64,000 nt of DNA from Parerythrobacter lutipelagi (GCF_005434975.1 NZ_SKCJ01000002.1:868001-932000); one strand, 5' to 3'; shown: positions 37,096 through 47,121, numbered from the stretch's first letter. Notes: generated by a model from the sequence alone, not told the origin. Made by a program: numbers and translations.

Positions 37096-38160
37096 ATGAC
37101 ACGATCCAAGCAATTGCTTGGGGCAGTGAGCTCATTAGCGCTCGTCGCCTTAAGCGTCAGTCCGGCAATGGCCGCCGATCTCGGCACCAATGCCGGTGTT
37201 GATATCACCAACACCGTGACCGTGAACTTCAAGGTCAACGATGTTTCCCAGACAGCAGTGCAGGACACCGATACGCTGACGGTCGACCGCAAGGTCAACC
37301 TTACCGTAGCCGACGTCAATGGGACGACAACCGTCGTTTCCGGCGAAACCGGGGCCGCCGTGGCGTTCCAGGTATCCAACCTGACCAACGACACTGTCGA
37401 TCTCGTTCTGTCGCTCGACCAGTCGACGACGGACAGCGGAGACTTGTCGAACGTGCAGTTCTATGTGGAAGACGGCACCACCGCTGGTTTCCAGGCCGGT
37501 GAAGACATCCTTGTCACTTACCTTGAAGACATGGCCGAAGATGAGACCCGCACGGTTTACGTCGTAGGCGATCTGCCCGGTGCACTGACAGCTGGCGATC
37601 AAGTTGATGTAAATCTCGTGGCTGATGCCCATGCTACCATCGCCGCAACCGGCACGGGTGCTGGCGTCAAATTCGCGAATACGGCGGGCGGCAACACAGC
37701 TGGCGTGGATACTGTACTCGCCGATGGTGCTGGTACGGTCGACAACGCGAACGAGGGCGATCATTCCGACCTCAACAGCTTCGTCGTTGCCAATGCCGGA
37801 GTTACCGTCAGCAAGATCAGCCGTGTGATTTCAGATCCGGTCAACGGAACGACTGACCCAAAAGCCGTGCCTGGCGCAGTGGTCGAGTACTGCATCGCCG
37901 TAATCAATGCCGGCGGCTTCGCAGCCACTGAAATCGTCGTATCTGACCCGTTGCCAACGCAGGTAACCTTCGCACCCGATCAGTTCGGTGGCACAGGTGA
38001 CATAGTCATCAATGGTTCGCTTGACGGTAGCGGGTTCTGCACAGGTGGGACCCCGACCGACAAATCGTACACTGTCTCCACAACAACGGTCAGCAATCCG
38101 CTTGCCGATGTGGCGGCTGGAGCGACGAGTACGCTTTACTTCCGTGTGACGATCGACTGA
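37096..38160 (+). CDS. Exported DUF11-type protein, third gene of the surface operon
   Basis: A protein of 354 residues with a signal peptide (1-26, ending PAMA). The N-terminal beta domain starts with DITNTVTVNFKVNDVSQT, and a second domain with VAFQVSNLTNDTVDLVLSL follows. A DUF11-like C-terminal domain contains VPGAVVEYCIAVIN, IVVSDPLPTQV and TLYFRVTID. The end TLYFRVTID resembles the end of gene 1 (SVTFDVVID), so the two subunits share a C-terminal strand pattern. AGGA precedes the ATG. Confidence 0.8.
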   Translation: MTRSKQLLGAVSSLALVALSVSPAMAADLGTNAGVDITNTVTVNFKVNDVSQTAVQDTDTLTVDRKVNLTVADVNGTTTVVSGETGAAVAFQVSNLTNDTVDLVLSLDQSTTDSGDLSNVQFYVEDGTTAGFQAGEDILVTYLEDMAEDETRTVYVVGDLPGALTAGDQVDVNLVADAHATIAATGTGAGVKFANTAGGNTAGVDTVLADGAGTVDNANEGDHSDLNSFVVANAGVTVSKISRVISDPVNGTTDPKAVPGAVVEYCIAVINAGGFAATEIVVSDPLPTQVTFAPDQFGGTGDIVINGSLDGSGFCTGGTPTDKSYTVSTTTVSNPLADVAAGATSTLYFRVTID

Positions 38161-38182
38161 TCGAGCACGGTTGAGAGTGTAT

Positions 38183-41100
38183 ATGCGTTTTAGCCTCTTT
38201 TTGCGCACCTTGGCAGCAGCACTCATTGTAGTGCTGCTGCCTCTGGTCGTGCTTGGAGGACAAGTGCATGCACAGACTATCGACAATATCGCAAAAGCTC
38301 GTTGGATTTCGCAGGGAGCGGAATTTTCTACGGAATCCAACGAGGTGTCGATTGTTGTCGATGACGCGCCGCCAACCATAACGACCTTCCGGCCAACCAC
38401 CGGTTCCTCCAACGTCTTGTCCTATCGCTTCCCTGAATGCGGGGGGGAGCAATTCGCGACCAAGAGGGGCGGTAACAACACCGTTATCAACTCAGCGGTC
38501 ACACAAACGAATGTGGTTAGCTCTGGCGAGCGGGTCATTTTCGTAGTCCGCGCGTCAGCAGCCAATCTCGACCCGTCAAATGTTGACCGACTGCAAGCCG
38601 TCATCACGACTGGCACGGGCGATCGTGAATCAATCACAATCTTCGAAACCGGACCAAACACTGACATTTTCGTTGGCGAAATTCCGACGATCCGGATGCC
38701 GCCATCAGCCATACCGGGCAATTGCGAGTTGAGCGTTGCCGACGGCAATCCAATTCAAATTGCTATAACACAGCCAGGTCAGAGCGCCATCATCGTCACA
38801 GCCAATGTGGAAGTTCTCGCCGACCCTTTCGGAGTAGTGTTCGACAGTGAAACGGGCGAACCCGTTTCTGGAGCACGCGTTACCCTTGTAGATGCCGTTA
38901 CAGGACAGCCAGCCACCGTATTCGGGGAAGATGGCGTGACCCCATGGCCATCGACCGTCATTTCCGGCGAGCCGATTACAGATGCTTCCGGCAACGTTTA
39001 TCCGATGGCGCCCGGAGAGTACTGGTTCCCGTTGACCGCACTTGGAACCTATCGCCTCGAAATAGCGCCGCCTGCGCCATACACCGCGCCATCTGAAGTC
39101 CAGCCTGACCAGATCGCTCTGCTCCGGCATCCGGACGGTCGTTCGTTTGTCATACTCGATGCATCTTATGGCGGAGACCTCGTTCTTTCCGATCCGACTC
39201 CACTCGAAATAGACATTCCGCTCGACCGACCGAGCCTTTCCGTCAGCCTAACAAAGACTGCTTCGCGGGCCCGTGCTCAGCCAGGTGATGCCGTGTTCTA
39301 TACGATTACCGCGCGAAATCAGGATCCGACACGCATCAAACGCACCGTTACACTTACCGACACGCCATCGCGCTGGCTGCGACTTCGTACCGACTCGATC
39401 CGCATCGATGGTGCCGCAAATCCAGAGGCCGTTTCGACATCAGCTGATGGCGGAGCGCTCACGATCCAGCTCGGCGACATTGCGGGCGGGGGCAGCCGGA
39501 CCGTGAGCTACGCCATGGTTGTCCGTGCCGATGCCCCTGCTGGCCAGGCCGTGAACCGCGCTGTGGCCAGAGACTCGCTTGGACGCACCAGCGTCGCTTC
39601 TGCGCGGGTCGAAATCGAGCGCGACAATATTGCAAGCAGAATGACTGTGATTGGTCGGGTGACCGCAGGCGACTGCACAATTAACGATCCGCGCATCGGC
39701 ATCCCCGGTGTGCGCGTCATGATGGAAGACGGCAGCTTCGCCATAACCGATGCCGATGGCCGATATCACTTCGAAGGGATTGTACCGGGAACCCATGTTG
39801 TCCAGGCAGCGCGTATGACCTTGCCTGAAGAGGGAAAGTTCGTCGATTGTCACCGCTCGACGAGAAACGCTGGCAGCAACAATTCACGATTCGTGATTGG
39901 ACAAGGCGGATCGCTGCTGGTCGCGGACTTCCATGCCGTCGTACCGCAGGAATTCATTTCGCAGCTGCAAGCTGCAAAAGCCGAAGAGCCCAGTGTCGCC
40001 ACTCATGATGACGACGCCATCGCAATCGTTGAAGAATCCGGTTCCGACTGGCTAGCACTTGGCGACGGACCCGATGGCTGGCTTGCCCCGGCTATCGATG
40101 CAAACCCGCGCGCACCTGCTGTAAGAGTCGCAATTCGCCATCGCAAAGGCCACAAGGTAAACCTGAGGGTTGACGGTGAGCCGGTGAGCGCTCTCGCATT
40201 CGACGGAACCAAGAGCGCCGCTGATGGAGACTATGCGGTCAGCCTGTGGCGCGGAGTGCCGCTCGAGGATGAAAGGACCGTTCTTGGCGCAGAGATTATA
40301 GCCGAGAACGGCAAGTCTATCGCGACGATTGATCGCGAAGTGTTTTTTACATCGACACCCGCCAAGGTCGAGCTCGTTCGTAAGCTGTCGAACCTCATCG
40401 CTGACGGTCATACCAATCCCGTAATCGCGATCAGAGTACTCGACCGGAACAATCGTCCCCTGCGTCAGGGGGTTGCCGGTGAATTTATGCTCAACGCGCC
40501 ATATCAGAGCGCCGATCAGGTCCAACGTCAGCAGCTGAACCAGCTAACCGGCCTTGGCAAAGCGTCTTCCGCCCGCTGGGTAATTGAGGGCGATGATGGT
40601 ATCGCCAAGATCGAACTTGCTCCGACAATGGTAAGCGGTTCGGTTCGTCTGGATTTCCGCTTCACCGACGGTGAGCTGGTCCGCGAGCAAGAAATCGAAA
40701 CTTGGATCGAACCGGGCGATATCGAGTGGACTGTCGTCGGTCTGGCAGAAGGCTCGATCGGTTCGCGCACCGTGGCTGACAGCATGCAGCTAACGGACCA
40801 GTTCGACAGCGATCTGGGCGATAGCGCGCGGGTCGCACTCTATGCCAAGGGCCGCGTACTCGGAAAATATCTGGTAACTATGGCGTATGACAGCGCAAAG
40901 CAGAAAGACGAGCAGCGCCTGCTCGGAACGATCGACCCGAACGCATACTATACCGTGTTTGCAGATGCCTCGAGCCGCCAGTTCGATGCTGCATCGCGTG
41001 AAAAGCTCTATGTCCGCATTGAGACCGCCACATTCTACGCACTCTATGGCGATTTCCAAACGGGTTTCGACCAGACTAATCTTGCACGTTACAACCGCAC

Positions 41101-43246
41101 AGCGACAGGCGTGAAAGCCGAAGCGCGTTTCGGCGCAGTCGGAGTGCAGGGATTCGCTGCAGAGATCGGCACGCGATTTCGTCGTGACGAAATCCAAGGG
41201 CAGGGGATCAGTGGTCCCTATCGATTGGGCAGCCGAGCCATAGTGGCCAACAGCGAGAAGGTCAGCCTCGAAACTCGTGACCGCTTCCGTTCCGAACTGG
41301 TCATATCGAGCCGTGAGCTTACCCGTTTTACCGATTATGACATCGATCTGTTGTCAGGCACAATTACCTTCAAACAGCCTGTGCTGAGCCGCGATTTCGA
41401 CCTCAATCCTCAGTTCATCGTCATCGATTATGAAATCGATCAGCGCGGCGATGGCAAAATCAATGCGGGCGTTCGTGCCGACTGGACCAGTGGCGATGGC
41501 GACATCCGCATTGGTGCCACAGCCATCACTGACAAGGGCGATGGTGCCCGCACCAACATAGCCGGAGTGGACGCCCGGGTCCGTATCGGAGACAGCACAG
41601 AGGTGCGCGCGGAACTTGCCGCAAGCCGTAGCGAGGGTGAGACCTCAACCGGCTGGATGGTGGAAGCACAGCATCGCACCGGCTCTCTGGACGTTTTGGC
41701 CTACGCCCGCTCGCTCGACCCGGATTTTGGAGTGGGTCAACAGAACGTAGCTGAACTCGGCCGCCGCAAGGTTGGGGTCGATGGTCGGGTCAGGATTTCC
41801 GATAACACCTCCGTTGTTGGCAGCGTTTGGCAGGATGACAGTCTGACTAGCGATGCGCGCCGTAGGGCAGCGCAGATCCAGATCGGCCACAAAAGGGAAA
41901 ACACTGATCTCCAGGTAGGCATAGCTCATTTCGCAGATCGGCTCGCCGATGGAACCCGCAACAAGTCGACCGTGCTTGAAGGCGGTGTCACGCAGCGCCT
42001 GTTTGAGAATGATCTTGAACTGAGCGCCACATCAAGCATTGCACTGGACGACACGAAATCGATCGACTTGCCGACGCGCCATCGATTTGCGGCCCGCTTT
42101 TCGCTGACCGATGATATCAGGGTCATCGGCCTATATGAGATCGCTAACGGTGAGAACATCGACGCTCGCACCATCCGTGGCGGCATAGAAGTCTCTCCAT
42201 GGGCAGGGGCCCAGGCCACTACATCGCTTGGCAAACAGCGCGTCGATGAATTCGGGAATCGCAGCTTCGCGGCATTCGGGCTTTCGCAGTCGCTACAGCT
42301 GTCTCCTTCGCTGACAATCGACGCCACGATTGATGGCAGCCTGACGCTCGACGGAGCGCCTCCGGTCTCGGATATCGTCAATGTCGAACAGCCGGTTGCG
42401 AGTGGTGGGCAATTCGGGCCCGGTGGTGAATTGTTCGAAGATTTTACAGCGATCACTCTGGGTGCTGCATGGAGAAAAGATCGCTGGAGTGCCACCGCAC
42501 GCGGAGAATATCGCGATGGCGAGTTCGCCAACCGCAAAGGCCTTACATTCGGTGCCATCCGTCAGCTGGGCGAGGGCAGTGTTGTCGGGTCCGGTCTCAC
42601 CTGGACTAAAGCGAATGGCGAAAGTGGTGCCGATACCGAGATATTCGACGCAGCCTTGGCTTTTGCCCATCGTCCCGGTGCATCGGAGTTCGCTTTCCTT
42701 GGCAAGCTTGAGTACCGCAGCGACGAAGTGACCAATGCGGTTGCCGGAGAAACCGGTCCGGCTGGGCGCACTGCGCTGACGGTTACCGGTGACGCGAAAT
42801 CACGCCGCGTTCTTGCGAGCCTTTCGGCCAACTGGTCTCCTCGTGACTGGAAAGAGATCGACGATGTGGAACAGCAGGTCCGACATGACGAGTTTGGACT
42901 GTTTCTCGCGGTGCGTCATAATTTCGACCGGTTCCAAGGCTTCGATCTTGCGGGAACATCCCTGCTGGGCGGGGTTGACGCACGGGTAGGTATCGGAGAA
43001 CACTTCGAAATCGGCGCTTCAGGAACCCTGCGAACCAATCTTGATGATGATGTCACCAGTTTCTCGTTCGGCCCGCATCTCGGCTTCGTCCCGGCGGACG
43101 GTATGCTGTTGACGGTTGGTTACAATATCGACGGTTTCCGTGACGACGATTTTTCCGCCGCGCGCAACACCGACAAAGGTGTCTATGCCTCAGTGCGCAT
43201 TAAGTTCGACGCCGACACGTTCGGCTTTCTCGGGCTTGGTCGATGA
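38183..43246 (+). CDS. Giant exported protein: DUF11 and SdrD-B-like domains plus outer-membrane beta-barrel
   Basis: About 1687 residues from the ATG at 38183, which begins a signal peptide (MRFSLFLRTLAAALIV... ending VHAQ); an upstream TTG at 38171 is less likely. In order: a short Ig-like domain (about 30-70), a carboxypeptidase-regulatory-like beta domain with SETGEPVSGARVTLVD (about 215-310), a DUF11 domain (about 350-460, PGDAVFYTITARN), an SdrD-B-like domain with GVRVMMEDGS and TDADGRYHFEGI (about 500-560), an interdomain stretch, and from about 880 to the end a region of alternating strands with the look of a large outer-membrane barrel, including YNRTATGVKAEARFGAVGV. The last residue is Arg, not the usual Phe. 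It is probably the anchor or assembly platform of the operon. Confidence 0.8.
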   Translation: MRFSLFLRTLAAALIVVLLPLVVLGGQVHAQTIDNIAKARWISQGAEFSTESNEVSIVVDDAPPTITTFRPTTGSSNVLSYRFPECGGEQFATKRGGNNTVINSAVTQTNVVSSGERVIFVVRASAANLDPSNVDRLQAVITTGTGDRESITIFETGPNTDIFVGEIPTIRMPPSAIPGNCELSVADGNPIQIAITQPGQSAIIVTANVEVLADPFGVVFDSETGEPVSGARVTLVDAVTGQPATVFGEDGVTPWPSTVISGEPITDASGNVYPMAPGEYWFPLTALGTYRLEIAPPAPYTAPSEVQPDQIALLRHPDGRSFVILDASYGGDLVLSDPTPLEIDIPLDRPSLSVSLTKTASRARAQPGDAVFYTITARNQDPTRIKRTVTLTDTPSRWLRLRTDSIRIDGAANPEAVSTSADGGALTIQLGDIAGGGSRTVSYAMVVRADAPAGQAVNRAVARDSLGRTSVASARVEIERDNIASRMTVIGRVTAGDCTINDPRIGIPGVRVMMEDGSFAITDADGRYHFEGIVPGTHVVQAARMTLPEEGKFVDCHRSTRNAGSNNSRFVIGQGGSLLVADFHAVVPQEFISQLQAAKAEEPSVATHDDDAIAIVEESGSDWLALGDGPDGWLAPAIDANPRAPAVRVAIRHRKGHKVNLRVDGEPVSALAFDGTKSAADGDYAVSLWRGVPLEDERTVLGAEIIAENGKSIATIDREVFFTSTPAKVELVRKLSNLIADGHTNPVIAIRVLDRNNRPLRQGVAGEFMLNAPYQSADQVQRQQLNQLTGLGKASSARWVIEGDDGIAKIELAPTMVSGSVRLDFRFTDGELVREQEIETWIEPGDIEWTVVGLAEGSIGSRTVADSMQLTDQFDSDLGDSARVALYAKGRVLGKYLVTMAYDSAKQKDEQRLLGTIDPNAYYTVFADASSRQFDAASREKLYVRIETATFYALYGDFQTGFDQTNLARYNRTATGVKAEARFGAVGVQGFAAEIGTRFRRDEIQGQGISGPYRLGSRAIVANSEKVSLETRDRFRSELVISSRELTRFTDYDIDLLSGTITFKQPVLSRDFDLNPQFIVIDYEIDQRGDGKINAGVRADWTSGDGDIRIGATAITDKGDGARTNIAGVDARVRIGDSTEVRAELAASRSEGETSTGWMVEAQHRTGSLDVLAYARSLDPDFGVGQQNVAELGRRKVGVDGRVRISDNTSVVGSVWQDDSLTSDARRRAAQIQIGHKRENTDLQVGIAHFADRLADGTRNKSTVLEGGVTQRLFENDLELSATSSIALDDTKSIDLPTRHRFAARFSLTDDIRVIGLYEIANGENIDARTIRGGIEVSPWAGAQATTSLGKQRVDEFGNRSFAAFGLSQSLQLSPSLTIDATIDGSLTLDGAPPVSDIVNVEQPVASGGQFGPGGELFEDFTAITLGAAWRKDRWSATARGEYRDGEFANRKGLTFGAIRQLGEGSVVGSGLTWTKANGESGADTEIFDAALAFAHRPGASEFAFLGKLEYRSDEVTNAVAGETGPAGRTALTVTGDAKSRRVLASLSANWSPRDWKEIDDVEQQVRHDEFGLFLAVRHNFDRFQGFDLAGTSLLGGVDARVGIGEHFEIGASGTLRTNLDDDVTSFSFGPHLGFVPADGMLLTVGYNIDGFRDDDFSAARNTDKGVYASVRIKFDADTFGFLGLGR

Positions 43247-44982
43247 TCGAGCGTATCAAGCCTCTCGCTATAATGTTCGTCCGCACGGGCCTGATCCTTG
43301 CTGCCTTTTTTGGTATGGCAAGCGCGGCGCACGCGCAGCTTGGCTTCGAGCTGCGCACCGGCAACAACGCAACCAAGTCGCAGCAAATGACCGTTGATTC
43401 CAACAAATGCCCGAATGAAGGCCCGACCGCTGCCTATGTCGGCGGACTGGTGCGCAACAACAGCGGCTCAACCATCACCAATGCCAGCGTGAGCCTGACA
43501 GGGTTGAATGGTAATGTCTTTCTTGCTGGCGGCCAACCGGCGAGCCAATACTTGGGCACCCTCACTCCGGGTCAAAGCATCGCAGTTTTCTGGTTTACCG
43601 GATTTGGTTGTACCAGCGGTGCAAGTGCGACCCCAACCGTGGCCATGACGTCGAGTGCCGGCACGCAATCGGTCGGCTTGACCTTGACTATCCAGACAGC
43701 GATCAGCGCCAACGCCGGCGGGCAGGTGATCGGATCGCAACTAGGGCCGGGGGCCGTGGTCGGCCAGACTATCTTTTTCGACGCCGACTATGACTTTGGC
43801 GGGACCGGTGCGGGCGATGAATACTGGCTGCAGCCATCTGGCTCGCAAAACTTCAATGCAGCGTGTTTCCGTCTGGTCCGCTCGGTCATCACCAATTCCA
43901 ATCTCAATGCCGCACCAGTCGGAACAACAAACCTTTTAAAGCTTGTTCAGCCGAACAAGCAGGCCGGGAACAACTACTTCATCTCGGTACGATATTTTTT
44001 TGAGTACCAGTGCGCAGGCCAGTCAACGACGGCGCGGCCCTACGCAGTCCAGACATCTGGAACGCAGATCAAATACACTGGTAACTATGACGGAACGGGA
44101 TCTGTCTCGATCAACTTCCCGGGCGCAACCAACCCGTTCACGATCACTAAGTCCGTGAGCGAAAGCGGCGGCTTCATCGGTTCGACCGGGAACTTGACGT
44201 ACACGGTAACAATCTCAAATCCGTCGACCCATAGTGCGATTATGAGTCAGATCACCGATGTGCTGCCATCCGGAATGTCGTTTGTCGCGCTAACCGCCGA
44301 AAGCGAGGTAACGGCAGCCAATTCGAGCGAGATCCCGAGCGCCGGTGCGACCGGCACGCTGAATTTCATTGGACGCAGGGGGCAATCTTATGCGCTTCCA
44401 CCAGGTGGATCGATTACGCTCAAATACACCGTCTCCCGCCCTACGACCGCGGGTACTTTCACGAACAGCGCGAGAGGCGTCTTCGGATCGGCGACAACTC
44501 CGACCGTTCAGGCAACATATACCAGCTCTGCGATCCAGCCACTGACCGTGACCAAGGTCAGCGCCGTCTTCAGCGATCCGGTGAACGGTACTATGGATCC
44601 TCTTGCGATTCCAAGCTCGACGATCGAATATACGATCCTCGTATCCAATCCCAATCCGGCTGCGGTAGATACGGATAGTGTGATCGTTACTGACAATGCG
44701 CCACCAGAAGCCAAGATGTGCCTGAATGGTATTGGTGGCGGAGGGCCGGTCGCGTTCACAGACGGTTCGCCGACCTCAGGCTTGAGTTATTCATATGTCG
44801 CGTTGGCAGACCTTACGGACGATCTGGAGTTTTCTTCGGACAATGGCTTGTCGTGGACCTATCTTCCGACATTGGACGGAGATGGCTGCGATGCTGCTAT
44901 CACTAATTTCCGAGTTGTTCCTAGCGGAGCATTTGCAGGTTCTAGTAGTTTCAGCCTGCGCGCCCGCTTCATAATTAGATAG
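43243..44982 (+). CDS. Exported DUF11-type protein, fifth gene of the surface operon
   Basis: A protein of 579 residues whose ATG overlaps the stop of the giant protein by four bases (ATGA). The signal peptide ends HAQ near residue 31. Residues 35-290 form an unrecognised beta-rich part with two to four cysteines. Two DUF11 domains follow: about 300-420 (STGNLTYTVTISNPST, ITDVLPSGMSFVAL) and about 430-530 (PSSTIEYTILVSNPNP, VIVTDNAPPEAKMCL). It ends with SLRARFIIR. Translational coupling to the barrel protein suggests that they work together at the cell surface. Confidence 0.8.
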   Translation: MIERIKPLAIMFVRTGLILAAFFGMASAAHAQLGFELRTGNNATKSQQMTVDSNKCPNEGPTAAYVGGLVRNNSGSTITNASVSLTGLNGNVFLAGGQPASQYLGTLTPGQSIAVFWFTGFGCTSGASATPTVAMTSSAGTQSVGLTLTIQTAISANAGGQVIGSQLGPGAVVGQTIFFDADYDFGGTGAGDEYWLQPSGSQNFNAACFRLVRSVITNSNLNAAPVGTTNLLKLVQPNKQAGNNYFISVRYFFEYQCAGQSTTARPYAVQTSGTQIKYTGNYDGTGSVSINFPGATNPFTITKSVSESGGFIGSTGNLTYTVTISNPSTHSAIMSQITDVLPSGMSFVALTAESEVTAANSSEIPSAGATGTLNFIGRRGQSYALPPGGSITLKYTVSRPTTAGTFTNSARGVFGSATTPTVQATYTSSAIQPLTVTKVSAVFSDPVNGTMDPLAIPSSTIEYTILVSNPNPAAVDTDSVIVTDNAPPEAKMCLNGIGGGGPVAFTDGSPTSGLSYSYVALADLTDDLEFSSDNGLSWTYLPTLDGDGCDAAITNFRVVPSGAFAGSSSFSLRARFIIR

Positions 44983-44986
44983 AACC

Positions 44987-45919
44987 TTAGAAAATTTCTG
45001 GTTCATCACCATCGTAGATCGAGACAGTAATCAACTCTGGGCATATGGATCTTCGAACTAAGCTAGTAAATAGGCCGCCAAGGTTTTGCCTAAAATTGTG
45101 CCAAAGCTCCCACTGGCTGAGATATCCTTGTAACTGTTCGTGTCTAATGTATGGACGGGTAGCGAAGATGTCTCGCGAGACATTCATACGCAAGTGAAGT
45201 AGCAATGGGTCTTCGCCTTGAAATATGGGTTTAGAAGCACCTGAGTAAGTTACTTTGAAACCTTGATCTTCTAGGCGCCAGCTTTTGCGCGCCGCGTGGA
45301 CGATTAAATGAGAGCCGCGCGGTAAATATGCTCTGATCATTCGTGAGGCTTGTATCGAAGGCTTTTCGTTCAAATGCAGCAGTTTGACTCTGTTGCCCTG
45401 TTCAAAACCCAATATACTTGAGTTTCGCCATCCGTTTTTCGCGCGGTTTGATACGCGATTCATACGGAAAACCCCAATTTTAACTGGGGTGATCCTGCTA
45501 TTCACTATTTGCCCATACTTACAGATTTGATATTTAAATTCTCGGATTCTCCCAAGCAACATAGTAGCCGAAACTCTGCTACCCCCTTGAAAATTCGTGA
45601 GAAAGGCTGAGTCTATGCTCGAGCAGGACATACAGCTCAGCCAGACGGCCTGAAACCACCGGTGAAAGCTTATCTTGCTGAAACCCAGTAGCGTGCCAGT
45701 TTTGCTTCGCACACGCAGCCCACAATTCAAGCAGCGAGGCACCTTACGACCAATTATTTTCACAGAGCTTGCGCACCGCCGACACGAAGTTCGCGCACCA
45801 AATCTGGCACGCAGAACCAGCGCGTCGCAATTCGTGGCGTCGCCGAAAAATCGGTCAAACTCGCGGTGCGACGGAATACGCGAGCCGAAGCGTTGAGCAA
45901 CAATGCCAGTGTATGTCAT
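44987..45919 (-). CDS. Catalytically dead paralogue of an IS1595-type transposase
   Basis: A protein of 310 residues that aligns along most of its length with the transposase encoded just upstream. The zinc ribbon is kept (Cys46, Cys49, Cys63, Cys66), as are KTGTLLGFSKISFHRWF and the downstream helical region. The first catalytic Asp region reads PVKIGV without an acid, the second Asp position is His208 (GSHLIVH against GSEIHSD), and the third acidic site is also absent. The frame is intact, so it appears selected for, perhaps as a DNA-binding partner or inhibitor of the active enzyme. Its ATG overlaps the upstream stop by four bases. Confidence 0.75.
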   Translation of the reverse strand: MTYTGIVAQRFGSRIPSHREFDRFFGDATNCDALVLRARFGARTSCRRCASSVKIIGRKVPRCLNCGLRVRSKTGTLLGFSKISFHRWFQAVWLSCMSCSSIDSAFLTNFQGGSRVSATMLLGRIREFKYQICKYGQIVNSRITPVKIGVFRMNRVSNRAKNGWRNSSILGFEQGNRVKLLHLNEKPSIQASRMIRAYLPRGSHLIVHAARKSWRLEDQGFKVTYSGASKPIFQGEDPLLLHLRMNVSRDIFATRPYIRHEQLQGYLSQWELWHNFRQNLGGLFTSLVRRSICPELITVSIYDGDEPEIF

Positions 45920-46791
45920 GTTTGCACAACCGGGAATTGAGAAAAAGCGCTATTTAAAAATCCTAACCTATCCTTCTTCCAAAACGCCCTTTGCTCACAC
46001 TCTTTCAGATACGATTCCAAATGCGCATAATGAACCCCATGGCACACTCGATAGATAGTTCGCTTCAAGCGCCCCCAAAATTGATCTATCCGAACTGTAC
46101 TTGCACCATCTGGCGATATAGTGAAGCCAGCCTTGTGATTTACTGTCTTATGGGTATATTTGTTGAGGTTAAGCAATCTATAAGTCCCAAATCCGTCCGA
46201 ATGAATTTCACTGCCAGGCCGCACCCATTTGTCGATTATCGGTAGGAGCGTAGCTGGCTTCCGATTTGGAACAATGAACGACAGATACTCATGTCCGTCG
46301 GTGATGCCGAAAATGGTGACGTGACGCTCCGCATCAGGTCCCGACCTCACCTGCCGAAGAAGTGTTTCATCAACTTCGATGATTTGGCCTTCACCGCCCA
46401 ATCGTTGTGGCTGTCGCAATCCAGCAATATGGCGCCGAACCCTATTCGAAATCATCCAAGCCGTTGGTTTCGGAAGGCCAAGGAATGTTGACATTACATC
46501 GGCTGGCACACCGTATGTGGAAATACAGGATAGATAAATTGCCATAAAATGATCTACGATCGACGATTTGGAGTGATTGAACACAGTCCCTGACTTAGCA
46601 TTCAACTGCGTCCCACACCTAGAGCATCCAAAATAACGCCTTGTGTTCAGATACCAAGGTCCTGCCTTGGTGCATTTGGGACAAGGGTAGTTTTTACCGA
46701 AACGAACCTTGAACATGTGGCGGACACATTCTTCATCCGAGCTAAAAGTAGCAGAGAATTCTTCGAAACTAGGAATTGAATCAAAAACCAT
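45916..46791 (-). CDS. IS1595-family (ISXO2-like) transposase
   Basis: A protein of 291 residues. A zinc ribbon (Cys37, Cys40, Cys56, Cys59) is followed by a helical region and the ISXO2-like DDE domain: Asp141 (EVDET), Asp199 (HSDGFGTY) and Asp236 in IDQFWGRLKR as the likely third acid. The enzyme would cut and move DNA. I see no clear terminal inverted repeats around the gene pair, so it may not be a free-standing insertion sequence but a fixed element gene. It is more AT-rich than the DUF11 operon next to it. Confidence 0.85.
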   Translation of the reverse strand: MVFDSIPSFEEFSATFSSDEECVRHMFKVRFGKNYPCPKCTKAGPWYLNTRRYFGCSRCGTQLNAKSGTVFNHSKSSIVDHFMAIYLSCISTYGVPADVMSTFLGLPKPTAWMISNRVRRHIAGLRQPQRLGGEGQIIEVDETLLRQVRSGPDAERHVTIFGITDGHEYLSFIVPNRKPATLLPIIDKWVRPGSEIHSDGFGTYRLLNLNKYTHKTVNHKAGFTISPDGASTVRIDQFWGRLKRTIYRVCHGVHYAHLESYLKECEQRAFWKKDRLGFLNSAFSQFPVVQT

Positions 46792-47121
46792 TCTTCATGT
46801 GACCCCATTCCCTTTCTGATATTTCGATTGTCAAAGCAGATGTAACCAGGTGAGAGGTCGCTGGGTGTTCCAGGGGATAAAATCAGTGTTAGCAGATGTC
46901 GCATTCATTATAAAATTCATTGAGGCGACAATTCAGTTTAGTAAGGTGAAAATTCGTGTTCCCGTTGGCTGGATTGTCTTAACCGGAAAGTAGGCTTTCC
47001 GCCTCCGAATTTGTACCTTCGATGATTGTAGGGATGTCGCGCCTAAGCTAACATTGGTGGAATGGGTTGCAACATAGATGGAACACGAAAGCTAAGATGC
47101 CAGCAGTTCTGGGGCTAGAAT
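46792..47121. other. Right end of the element without a gene
   Basis: About 330 bases between the transposase and attR. No open frame, inverted terminal repeat or RNA was recognised. Confidence 0.5.

Noticed and set aside
44987-46791. Free-standing insertion sequence
   Set aside because: I could not find matching terminal inverted repeats or a target-site duplication around the transposase pair, so I annotate only the genes.
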